Assembly: GCA_003556525.1 (NCBI GenBank)
Contig: PWRH01000085.1
Coordinates: forward strand, 1-8,178
Length of the DNA stretch: 8,178 nt
Direction: 5' to 3'
Source of the DNA: Candidatus Nealsoniibacteriota bacterium
GTDB taxonomy: Bacteria > Patescibacteriota > Minisyncoccia > Minisyncoccales > RBG-13-42-11
Shown: positions 1 through 5,633 of the stretch, in pieces
Numbering within the stretch: the stretch's first letter is position 1
How the letters are laid out: each line of letters opens with the position of its first letter
Translations under genes and position numbers: made by a program
The notes under the pieces: model-generated
The model's input: only the letters and a program-made list of their open reading frames with translations
Databases searched by the model: none
Told to the model about the DNA's origin: nothing

Positions 1-252
1 GTTGATTTTTTTAGCGAAAATCCCGATACAGGAGAATACCAAAGTTTTTTAAATTCAAAAATAGAAGGTAAGTCTTGCCAAATTTCTTTTAACTATAAAT
101 TTTTATTGGATGGTCTTTTAAGTCTTAATTTTTTAAAAGATAAAAAATCAGAAGCTATTTTGGAGTTAAACGGTTCCGATAAACCGGGTATTTTAAAACT
201 TAAAGATAATGAAAATTATATCTACCTCGTAATGCCTATTAAGAGTAATTAA
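1..252 (+). CDS. dnaN: DNA polymerase III beta subunit (sliding clamp), C-terminal fragment
   Basis: The frame is open from base 1 to a TAA at 250-252 and gives the last 83 residues of a protein whose start lies outside the window. The fragment matches the end of the third clamp domain: a segment ISFNYKFLLDGL resembles the family's 'I.FN.RYLLD.L' helix region, and the ending YLVMPIKSN matches the usual 'YL.MP.R' C-terminal strand. The sliding clamp is a ring-shaped homodimer that encircles DNA and tethers the replicative polymerase and other replication and repair proteins. It is convergent with the penicillin-binding protein gene and the two stop codons overlap by four bases. Identification rests on this short conserved C-terminus; nothing can be said of the N-terminal two domains. 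Confidence 0.85.
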   Translation, partial: VDFFSENPDTGEYQSFLNSKIEGKSCQISFNYKFLLDGLLSLNFLKDKKSEAILELNGSDKPGILKLKDNENYIYLVMPIKSN

Positions 253-2189
253 TTTGATAAAAATTGATTTAAAAAATTATGCATTATCGGACCGGCTACT
301 GTTGCAGCCGGTTGTCTTTTTGTCATTGCGGCATTATTATTATTTCCCGCCCAAACTCCGACTACGATTGACGGAGTATAACCTATAATCCATGCATCTC
401 TAAAATTATCGGTTGTACCTGTTTTAGCCGCAACCTCAAATCCTTCAAAGTATAGGTGAGACCTTGACCCGAACATTGGTGCTCTAGCCTCATTATCTGC
501 TAAAATATCGGTTATTAATCGAGCGGTATTTATTGATAAAATCCTTTCAGGGCTTTTTTTATTTTCCTGAATAATGTTTCCATTATAATCTTCAATTTTT
601 AAAATGTAGTTTGGTGGAATTTTTAATCCTTCGTTTGCAAAAACACCGTAAGCTGAAACCATATCTAATAATTTAACTTCCCATCCTCCAAGAACAATTG
701 ATGGTCCGTAGGGAGGTCTTAGTGTTGTTATTCCCATGTCTTGGGCTGTTTTAACCGCATTATTTATACTTTCCATTGGTGTAGTTCCGCAAAAATTAAT
801 TAAAGTTTTTACAGCGGGAATATTCAAAGATTGAGCCAAGCTTTGTCTTAAAGTAACTTCTCCTCTAAACATCCCATCGAAATTTTGAGGAATATAAGGT
901 CTTCCTCCCCATACCCCGAAATTGGTTTCCGTATCAAGAACCACTGTTCTATCACTATATCCTCTCTCAAAAGCAGCTGCATAAACAAAAGGTTTGAAAG
1001 AAGATCCGGGTTGCCTTCCCGGACTCTCTTTAGTACCTATGGCAACGTTAAATTGGGGATCGAATAAACAATTTACTCCGGAAGTACAATTTTCAGGATA
1101 AGATTCACCAAACCAATCAGCTGATCCTACCATTGCCAGTAATTCTCCGTTTTTTGGATTAATTGCGACCAAGGCTGCATTGTGAGCGTTAAAGCTTTTA
1201 TTCCTTTCCGCTCCTTCTTTTGCTTCTTTTTCCGCTCTTTTTTGCATTTCCCAATCAAGCGTAGTATAAATTTTAACTCCGTTTGCTTTTAAATATTCCA
1301 AATCCTGACCGTATTTTGGTTTAAGATATTGCTCTATTACAAATAATACAAAATGGGGAGCCTTAATTGAGGTTGGTGTTGCAAAATAAATTTCTTCTTC
1401 TTTTGCTTGATTATAATCTTCTTCACTCAATAATTCTCTTTCAAACATTCTTTTCAAAATATTTTTTTGCCTCGCCAAAAGCATATCTTTATTTTCTCCG
1501 TATGGAGAATAACGGTAAGGAGCCTGAATAATTGCCGCTAAAATAGCAGCTTCAGCCTTGGTGATTTCAGAAACGGTTTTATTAAAATAAATTTGGCTGG
1601 CTGCTTCAACCCCATAGGCATTTTGACCTAAAGGTATTTGATTTAAATACCATTCTAAAATTTCATCTTTTTGATATCTTCTGTCCAATTCCAAAGCTAA
1701 AATAATTTCTCTTACTTTTCTTTGAACTGTTTTATCCGGTTCTAAAAAGGCGGACCTTATTAACTGCTGGGGGATTGTTGATCCCCCATAAACCGGTCTT
1801 CCAATCCTTAAATTAATCAGAAAAGATCTTGCTATTCCCTCAAAGTCAATCCCAAAATGACTGTAAAAATTTGCATCTTCCGCAGTAAGTACCGCTTGTT
1901 TTAAGTGTTCCGGCATATAATCCAAATCAACAATTATTCTTTTTTCTTCGCCGTATATTTCATAAAGTAAAACTGTTCCTGTTCTATCATAAATTTTAGT
2001 TGATTCAACAAATTCTTTTTCAGTAAAAATTTCAGGCCTTGGCAAATCTTTAATAATATATACGAAAAAAATCAAAGAAGTAAGGACAGTCAAAAGAAAA
2101 GCTATTGAAAATATTTTTAAAACAAAAAGCAATAAATTTTTAAATTTACTCTTCTTATAAACTTTGCGATGTTTTGTTCTTTGAACCAT
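249..2189 (-). CDS. Class A penicillin-binding protein (bifunctional peptidoglycan glycosyltransferase/transpeptidase, PBP1A-type)
   Basis: This 646-residue protein polymerises lipid II into glycan strands and cross-links the stem peptides outside the membrane. A basic cytoplasmic N-terminus precedes one membrane segment at about residues 19-46. The GT51 glycosyltransferase domain (about 65-245) shows EDANFYSHFG at 104-113 with catalytic Glu104, GGSTIPQQ at 135-142, RKVRE at 157-161 with the second catalytic Glu161, and a following ILEWYLN segment. The transpeptidase domain (about 335-640) has SSFK at 396-399 (acylated Ser396), SLN at 454-456 and KTGTT at 589-593, so both activities look intact. 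Two oddities are Pro140 where GT51 motif II usually has Thr, and a short insert before SSFK containing Cys368 and Cys374. The start is the first ATG, directly before the basic tail; no strong ribosome site precedes it. It lies 100 bases after the nuclease-like gene. Confidence 0.95.
   Translation of the reverse strand: MVQRTKHRKVYKKSKFKNLLLFVLKIFSIAFLLTVLTSLIFFVYIIKDLPRPEIFTEKEFVESTKIYDRTGTVLLYEIYGEEKRIIVDLDYMPEHLKQAVLTAEDANFYSHFGIDFEGIARSFLINLRIGRPVYGGSTIPQQLIRSAFLEPDKTVQRKVREIILALELDRRYQKDEILEWYLNQIPLGQNAYGVEAASQIYFNKTVSEITKAEAAILAAIIQAPYRYSPYGENKDMLLARQKNILKRMFERELLSEEDYNQAKEEEIYFATPTSIKAPHFVLFVIEQYLKPKYGQDLEYLKANGVKIYTTLDWEMQKRAEKEAKEGAERNKSFNAHNAALVAINPKNGELLAMVGSADWFGESYPENCTSGVNCLFDPQFNVAIGTKESPGRQPGSSFKPFVYAAAFERGYSDRTVVLDTETNFGVWGGRPYIPQNFDGMFRGEVTLRQSLAQSLNIPAVKTLINFCGTTPMESINNAVKTAQDMGITTLRPPYGPSIVLGGWEVKLLDMVSAYGVFANEGLKIPPNYILKIEDYNGNIIQENKKSPERILSINTARLITDILADNEARAPMFGSRSHLYFEGFEVAAKTGTTDNFRDAWIIGYTPSIVVGVWAGNNNNAAMTKRQPAATVAGPIMHNFLNQFLSN
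290..321 (+). terminator. Candidate rho-independent terminator of dnaN
   Basis: A 7-bp GC-rich stem (ACCGGCT at 291-297 with AGCCGGT at 306-312, plus a possible G-U pair 290/313) closes an 8-nt loop. It is followed by TTGTC and a run of five T at 317-321. It lies about 40 bases after the dnaN stop, where a terminator is expected. It sits inside the 3' coding end of the convergent peptidoglycan synthase gene, so part of the symmetry could be coding coincidence. The T-run is also offset by four bases from the stem. Confidence 0.45.
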
Positions 2190-2289
2190 ATTTTTCTAAT
2201 TAAACTTTAAAATATATATATTGATTTGACAAGCTTTTTAAAATAAAAAACAACCGTTAATTATCCTTTTCCGGTTTTTAAATTTAAAA

Positions 2290-2589
2290 CTACCGGTTTA
2301 TTTTTATTATCTTGAATTCTTTGTTATTTTTATTCCAAGCCCATATTTCAACAGTCATCTCAACCCTGTTCTCCTTAAGAAAATTTGTTATTTTCTTTTT
2401 CCTGGTCGAAACATTGGAAAGAGTTGTTAGCTGTATATTTTTCTTTTTTTTACCTTTTAGGGCAAGCAGATCTATTATTCCGAAAATATCGGTTTGCTTA
2501 AATCTCACTTTGGGGGCAAACCAGGTTATCCATCCATCCGCTTCAAGAATATCTATTGCTTTTTTTCTGATAACATTTTCTTTTGGCAT
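2290..2589 (-). CDS. Small PD-(D/E)XK nuclease-fold protein, Holliday-junction-resolvase-like or VRR-NUC-like
   Basis: This 99-residue protein has the layout of a minimal PD-(D/E)XK nuclease domain. It has an N-terminal helix with a conserved-looking acidic position (KENVIRKKAIDILEADGW, residues 3-20), a strand pair with DIFGIIDLLAL at 34-44 (Asp40 as the likely metal ligand), and a strand NIQLTT at 51-56. In the last, the usual E-x-K is replaced by Gln53-x-Thr55. A helix with basic residues (STRKKKITNFLKE) and a final strand EIWAWNK follow. Related short proteins with Q-x-T signatures occur as uncharacterised nuclease-like proteins, so activity is uncertain. It starts four bases after the yebC stop and is probably translated from the same transcript; no Shine-Dalgarno site is visible. 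The slot after yebC is often occupied by ruvC in other bacteria, which suggests but does not prove a junction-processing role. Confidence 0.6.
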   Translation of the reverse strand: MPKENVIRKKAIDILEADGWITWFAPKVRFKQTDIFGIIDLLALKGKKKKNIQLTTLSNVSTRKKKITNFLKENRVEMTVEIWAWNKNNKEFKIIKINR

Positions 2590-2593
2590 AAAA

Positions 2594-3157
2594 TTAATTT
2601 TTTAATTTGGCATTAAAATATATTTCTTGGATAGAATCATTTTCTTCTAAAGATTCAATAATTTTTAAAAGTTCTTTTTCTTCCTCAGCGGTTATTTCAA
2701 TTTCTTGCTTGGCAATCCATTCAGGGCTTTTTGTTTCTTGGTTTATTTTTCTTTCAAAAAGCCACCTGGCACTTCCTTCGGGAACTATTTTCCCATTTCT
2801 TCTCGCTAAAATTTGTTTTATTTCAAATAATGTCCTGTTTTTATTATCACTAATCGCTTCAATAATAATTGCAACGTTTCCGGGCCCGTAAACTTCATAT
2901 GTTATTTCTTCCAAGTTGTTGTTTTCAGGACTACCTTTTGCCTGATTTATCGCTCTTTCAATATTTTCTTTAGGCATATTGGCGGATTTTGCTTTTTCTA
3001 TTGCCAGTTTTAATTTTGGATTCATTAAAGGGTCAGCTCCTTTTTCTCTAACCGCAACAGAAATCATTTTGGAAAGCTTTGAGAAAATTTGGCCTCTTTT
3101 TTTGTCGGTAACTTCTTTTTTTCTTTTTATTGTTGAAAAATGAGAATGTCCTGCCAT
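2594..3157 (-). CDS. yebC: YebC/PmpR/TACO1-family protein, shortened
   Basis: The opening MAGHSHFSTIKRKK followed by KRGQIFSKL is the hallmark N-terminus of the YebC family. NPKLKLAIEKAKSANMPKENIERAI (46-70), YGPGNVAIIIE (90-100), DNKNRT (104-109) and WLFERK (132-137) follow in the usual order. Members have been described as DNA-binding regulators and, in bacteria and mitochondria, as ribosome-associated translation factors that relieve stalling; which role applies here cannot be told from sequence. At 187 residues it is well short of the usual roughly 240. After FERK it runs almost directly to the terminal helix LLKIIESLEENDSIQEIYFN (163-182), so most of the ferredoxin-like third domain is missing by internal deletion. 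The reading frame is clean. It lies 7 bases after the helix-hairpin-helix gene and 4 before the nuclease-like gene, so it is the middle member of an operon. Confidence 0.93.
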   Translation of the reverse strand: MAGHSHFSTIKRKKEVTDKKRGQIFSKLSKMISVAVREKGADPLMNPKLKLAIEKAKSANMPKENIERAINQAKGSPENNNLEEITYEVYGPGNVAIIIEAISDNKNRTLFEIKQILARRNGKIVPEGSARWLFERKINQETKSPEWIAKQEIEITAEEEKELLKIIESLEENDSIQEIYFNAKLKN

Positions 3158-3164
3158 ATTTATT

Positions 3165-4013
3165 TTATGTTTTTTCTAATTTTCTTTTTATCGTTAAAAT
3201 TGCTGTTCCTGAAAATAAGGCAACCATTAAACCGGTCAAAATATTTTTTGAAAATACCAATTGGCTTATGTTTGCCGTATTATTTTTTGAAAAAATATTA
3301 TCATCTTCATTAAGCTCAATTTTATTTTCAGGCCTAACAATATTAATTTTACTTTTATATTCCAAGTAGTTGGTTTTTCCGTTTTCCCTAATTCTCGCTA
3401 TAAGATCGGCTTCTCCTTCAAAGTTTAAGTTTTCTTCCGTTATTTTTAAAATCAATGTTTCTTTAAAAGAATTTCCGGAAAATAAATTATTTATATAATA
3501 GCGTGACGATTGCCATCTATCTTCTTTTTTATTATAAATATTTGAAATATTTTTTTCCGTTTCTATTGAAATTTTTAAATCATAATCGGAATTTTCCAGC
3601 CCTGAAACTGAAAAAACTATTTCAATTTTTTTATTTGCTTGATTTTTTTCCGGGTAAAAAAGGTTAATTTCAGGTTCTGGTTCCTTTTTAATAACTTCTG
3701 TCGGGCTGTAAATATCTTCAATTAATTGTTCTTTATAATAAAAGCAGGTTAGCCCCTGTTCTTTAATGTCTGATATTCTGGCAGGACCGATACCATATAC
3801 TCTATTTAAATCATCCATTGATTTGAAAACTTCTTGTTTGCGTAGCTCTATAATTTGTTCCGCCCGGCTTTCGCCAATATGTCTTATTCTAACCAAATCT
3901 TCTTTTGAGGCAATATTTATATCTATGCATCCGGCTTTAATATTGACCGCCATTATAAAAAAAAGAAAAAAGAAAAAAAATATTTTCAATAAATACTTAT
4001 TTTTATAATTCAT
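3165..4013 (-). CDS. Secreted, membrane-anchored helix-hairpin-helix (ComEA-like) protein
   Basis: I choose the ATG at 4013 (282 residues), because AAGGG lies 11 bases upstream of it; an in-frame GTG at 4025 would add four residues but abuts that same AAGGG. Residues 1-23 form a signal peptide with a very Phe-rich core, and cleavage after NIKA (residue 27) is plausible. Two helix-hairpin-helix motifs follow (INIASKEDL at 33-41, IRHIGESRA at 43-51, VYGIGPARI at 72-80), as in the ComEA DNA receptor of natural transformation. Cys29 and Cys90 bracket this domain and could form a disulfide. Residues about 115-226 look like a beta-rich, Ig-like module with a WQSSRYYI segment. A C-terminal transmembrane helix at about 258-275 ends in a basic tail. 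The module order (N-terminal HhH, C-terminal anchor) is the reverse of classical ComEA. A DNA-binding role at the cell surface is inferred. It is the first gene of the minus-strand operon. Confidence 0.75.
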   Translation of the reverse strand: MNYKNKYLLKIFFFFFLFFIMAVNIKAGCIDINIASKEDLVRIRHIGESRAEQIIELRKQEVFKSMDDLNRVYGIGPARISDIKEQGLTCFYYKEQLIEDIYSPTEVIKKEPEPEINLFYPEKNQANKKIEIVFSVSGLENSDYDLKISIETEKNISNIYNKKEDRWQSSRYYINNLFSGNSFKETLILKITEENLNFEGEADLIARIRENGKTNYLEYKSKINIVRPENKIELNEDDNIFSKNNTANISQLVFSKNILTGLMVALFSGTAILTIKRKLEKT

Positions 4014-4027
4014 ATTATCGGGCACCC

Positions 4028-4120
4028 TTAAACCAATTATCTCTTATCTTTAAATTAATTTCAAGAATTTTTTTTAAAAATTTGGAAAAATCAGCTTAAT
4101 CCAAACAAAGATTGGTTTAA
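4028..4120. repeat. Perfect 10-bp inverted repeat between the divergent promoters
   Basis: TTAAACCAAT at 4028-4037 is the exact reverse complement of ATTGGTTTAA at 4111-4120, with 73 bases between. The left arm covers the likely start point and part of the -10 element of the minus-strand promoter. The right arm ends nine bases upstream of the plus-strand -35 element. This placement would suit two half-operators of one regulator acting on both promoters, but in AT-rich DNA chance is also possible. Confidence 0.4.
4036..4064 (-). promoter_or_regulatory. Sigma-70-type promoter for the minus-strand HhH-yebC-nuclease operon
   Basis: On the minus strand a -35 TTGAAA (4059-4064) and a -10 GATAAT (4036-4041) each match the consensus at five of six positions and are separated by 17 bases. 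Transcription would start near 4029, giving a leader of only about 16 nt that begins near the AAGGG ribosome site for the ATG at 4013. This short leader also argues against the GTG start at 4025. Confidence 0.6.
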
Positions 4121-4129
4121 TATAATTTG

Positions 4130-4157
4130 TTGACAAGTTTTTTTAAAATGATATAAA
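4130..4157 (+). promoter_or_regulatory. Sigma-70-type promoter of the speD-speE-secA operon
   Basis: A perfect -35 TTGACA (4130-4135) is followed after 16 bases by TATAAA (4152-4157), matching the -10 consensus at five of six positions. Predicted transcription starts near 4164, about 139 bases before the speD start codon. No other promoter of similar quality is seen before speE or secA. Confidence 0.7.
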
Positions 4158-4163
4158 GACAAG

Positions 4164-4302
4164 AGTAAGATAACTTTAACCGATTAACCGCTTTTTGTTA
4201 ACTCTTTGTTTTTTCTTTCCGTTCAATTTCAAAGTAACGGAGAGATTCTGCTTTGGAAAAATTATTTAAAGTTTTTCCAAGGTAAGTGGTTAATCTTTAA
4301 TT
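4164..4302 (+). promoter_or_regulatory. Structured 5' leader of speD, candidate riboswitch-like cis-regulatory RNA
   Basis: The long leader contains three strong nested helices. P1 pairs GATTAACCGCTT (4182-4193) with AAGTGGTTAATC (4284-4295), 12 bp with one G-U. P2 pairs TCTTTCCGTT (4214-4223) with AACGGAGAGA (4236-4245), 10 bp with one G-U and a 12-nt loop. P3 pairs CTTTGGAAAAA (4251-4261) with TTTTTCCAAGG (4272-4282), 11 bp with one G-U and a 10-nt loop. Together they make a three-way junction with a roughly 20-nt single strand (4194-4213) on one side. P1 ends 7 nt before the AUG, so folding would block ribosome entry; the only AAGG nearby (4279-4282) lies inside P3. Two alternatives compete with P1: a duplicated TTAACCG (4176-4182, 4184-4190) and a small hairpin TTAAC/GTTAA (4184-4188 with 4197-4201). 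No T-run follows, so control would be translational. It does not show the SAM-I core consensus; the ligand, if any, is unknown. Confidence 0.55.
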
Positions 4303-4761
4303 ATGGAAAAGAAAACAAAGAGATCCATAAAATGGGTCAGCTTTCATTCACCAAAAGAAAAAGAACTTGAAAACTGCAATAATTGCAGCGTTTTGTTAAA
4401 TGATGACCAAAAAAAATTAAACGAAAAAAAATATAAAGGCATTCATTTGATTATTGAGTTTTTTGGGGCAAAAACAATTGAAGATCCCAAAAAAATTGAA
4501 AAAGCCCTGACAGATGCGGCAATTAAGGCAAAAAGCACTCCTCTAAAAGCAGCTATTCATAAATTTTCCCCTCAAGGAATTACAGGGGTTATTTTGTTGG
4601 CGGAAAGCCATATTACAATTCATACCTGGCCCGAGATAAAATATATTGCTTTTGATATTTTTACCTGCGGGGAGGTTTCAATGCCCTATAAAGCCCTCGA
4701 CCACTTAAAAAAAATTTTTAAGCCTGAAAAAGTAAAATTAAAGGAATTAAAAAGAGGATAG
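4303..4761 (+). CDS. speD: S-adenosylmethionine decarboxylase proenzyme (prokaryotic type) with N-terminal extension
   Basis: SpeD decarboxylates S-adenosylmethionine to give the aminopropyl donor for polyamine synthesis. The proenzyme cleaves itself at Glu101-Ser102 within LAESHITIHTWPE, and Ser102 becomes the catalytic pyruvoyl group. Processing His107 and proton donor Cys122 (in FDIFTCG) are in place, matching Ser63, His68 and Cys83 of the Thermotoga enzyme with a constant offset of 39. The position matching the Thermotoga processing Ser55 is Thr94, a conservative change. That offset also shows that about 39-45 N-terminal residues are extra. They include a Cys25-x-x-Cys28 pair and have no function I recognise. 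No internal Met lies before the catalytic core, so the first ATG is kept, although no convincing ribosome site precedes it (see the leader). speE follows after two bases. Confidence 0.93.
   Translation: MEKKTKRSIKWVSFHSPKEKELENCNNCSVLLNDDQKKLNEKKYKGIHLIIEFFGAKTIEDPKKIEKALTDAAIKAKSTPLKAAIHKFSPQGITGVILLAESHITIHTWPEIKYIAFDIFTCGEVSMPYKALDHLKKIFKPEKVKLKELKRG
4752..4758 (+). promoter_or_regulatory. Shine-Dalgarno site of speE
   Basis: AAGAGGA lies five bases before the speE ATG, inside the last codons of speD. It is the clearest ribosome-binding site in the window and fixes the speE start at 4764. Confidence 0.7.
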
Positions 4762-4763
4762 TA

Positions 4764-5633
4764 ATGAAGAAAAATTTTTTTGGTAAAAAGTGGTTTTTTG
4801 AAGGGTTTCTCGATCATGAATCCAAGACTTCTATTTGGGGCTTTGAAATTGGAAAGGAAATTTTTTCCGGAAAAAGTAAATTTCAAAAAATTGAAATACT
4901 TGAAACAAAAGAATACGGCAAAGTTTTGATTTTGGATGATCTAATTCAGCTTTCAACAAAATATGAATTTGTTTATCATGAAATGCTTGTTCACCCGGCA
5001 ATGCTTTGTTCTTCAAAAATAGAAAAGATTCTAATAGTCGGCGGCGGAGACGGCGGAGTTTTAAGGGAAGTTGTAAAATATCTTCCGGTTAAAGAAATTG
5101 TTTTGGTTGATATTGATAAAAAAGTAATTGATCTTTCCAAGAAATATCTTCCCTCTGTTTCAAACAATGCTTTTAACGATAAGAGGTTAAAAATTTTAAA
5201 TATCGACGCTTTTAATTTTGTAAAACAATATAAAAACCATTTTGATGTTATCTTTAATGATTTGAGCGAACCAACAGGCCCTTCTGTTTTACTTTGGAAA
5301 AACAAATTTTATAAAGATATTTTTAATGCGGTTAAAGATGAAGGCGTGGCGGCATTTCAGTCAGAATATTTGGAAGAAAAATTCGGTTTGAAGATGAGAA
5401 AAGAGTTGGGTTGGATATTTCCTTTTCTAAAAACTCACAAAGCATTTGTCGGATGTTTTCCTTTTGGTGAATACACTTTTTCTTTCGGTTCCAAAAAAAT
5501 TGATTTCAACAAAATGGATTTTAAAAAAATTTCTCAAAAATTTAAAAAAGAAAAAATCAAAACAAAATATTATTCTCCGGAAGCTCATTTTGTTTCCCAG
5601 TTTTTAAATTATCAAAATGTCAATCATCAATAA
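4764..5633 (+). CDS. speE: Spermidine synthase-family aminopropyltransferase
   Basis: This 289-residue enzyme should move the aminopropyl group from decarboxylated S-adenosylmethionine, made by the neighbouring SpeD, to a diamine such as putrescine. The N-terminal beta domain (about 1-65) ends in GKVLILDDLIQLS. The Rossmann methyltransferase-like fold has GGGDGG at 93-98 and LREV at 100-103. VDID at 115-118 has Asp116 where the ribose-binding Glu is usual, and the Asp148-Ala pair is in place. The catalytic loop is NDLSEPTGPS (165-174), with Asp166 as the general base. FPFGEYTFSFGSK (232-244) matches the substrate-closing C-terminal segment. Two pocket positions differ from typical spermidine synthases: the DEF-x-YHE motif reads YEFVYHE (67-73), and the second Asp of the D-x-x-D loop is Glu169. 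The amine substrate is therefore uncertain. The gene ends 17 bases inside secA. Confidence 0.9.
   Translation: MKKNFFGKKWFFEGFLDHESKTSIWGFEIGKEIFSGKSKFQKIEILETKEYGKVLILDDLIQLSTKYEFVYHEMLVHPAMLCSSKIEKILIVGGGDGGVLREVVKYLPVKEIVLVDIDKKVIDLSKKYLPSVSNNAFNDKRLKILNIDAFNFVKQYKNHFDVIFNDLSEPTGPSVLLWKNKFYKDIFNAVKDEGVAAFQSEYLEEKFGLKMRKELGWIFPFLKTHKAFVGCFPFGEYTFSFGSKKIDFNKMDFKKISQKFKKEKIKTKYYSPEAHFVSQFLNYQNVNHQ

Noticed and set aside
2190..2289. Candidate minus-strand promoter for the penicillin-binding protein (TTGTCA at 2227-2232 with TAAAGT at 2204-2209, 17-base spacing)
   Set aside because: The -10 matches only four of six positions and would leave a leader of about 7 nt; too weak to annotate, though the 100-base gap could hold a promoter.
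2271..2296. Hairpin CCGGT...ACCGG around the 14-bp AT palindrome TTTTAAATTTAAAA
   Set aside because: It could look like a terminator on the plus strand (T-rich DNA follows), but nothing is transcribed toward it there. On the minus strand, where the nuclease-like gene ends, there is no T-run.
2312..3369. Plus-strand open frames opposite the nuclease-like gene, yebC and the HhH gene
   Set aside because: They are shadows of well-supported minus-strand genes, low-complexity Phe/Ser/Leu-rich translations with no recognisable motifs.
3927..3944. Possible lipoprotein lipobox at the HhH protein (NIKAGC)
   Set aside because: Lys at -3 does not fit the lipobox, and the protein already has a C-terminal membrane anchor; signal peptidase I cleavage after NIKA is the better reading.
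4014..4025. GTG start for the HhH protein at 4025
   Set aside because: The AAGGG ribosome site abuts the GTG but lies 11 bases before the ATG at 4013, and the predicted transcript starts only a few bases earlier.
4164..4302. Known SAM-I riboswitch, or transcription attenuator, in the speD leader
   Set aside because: The SAM-I core sequence is absent and no hairpin in the leader is followed by a T-run.
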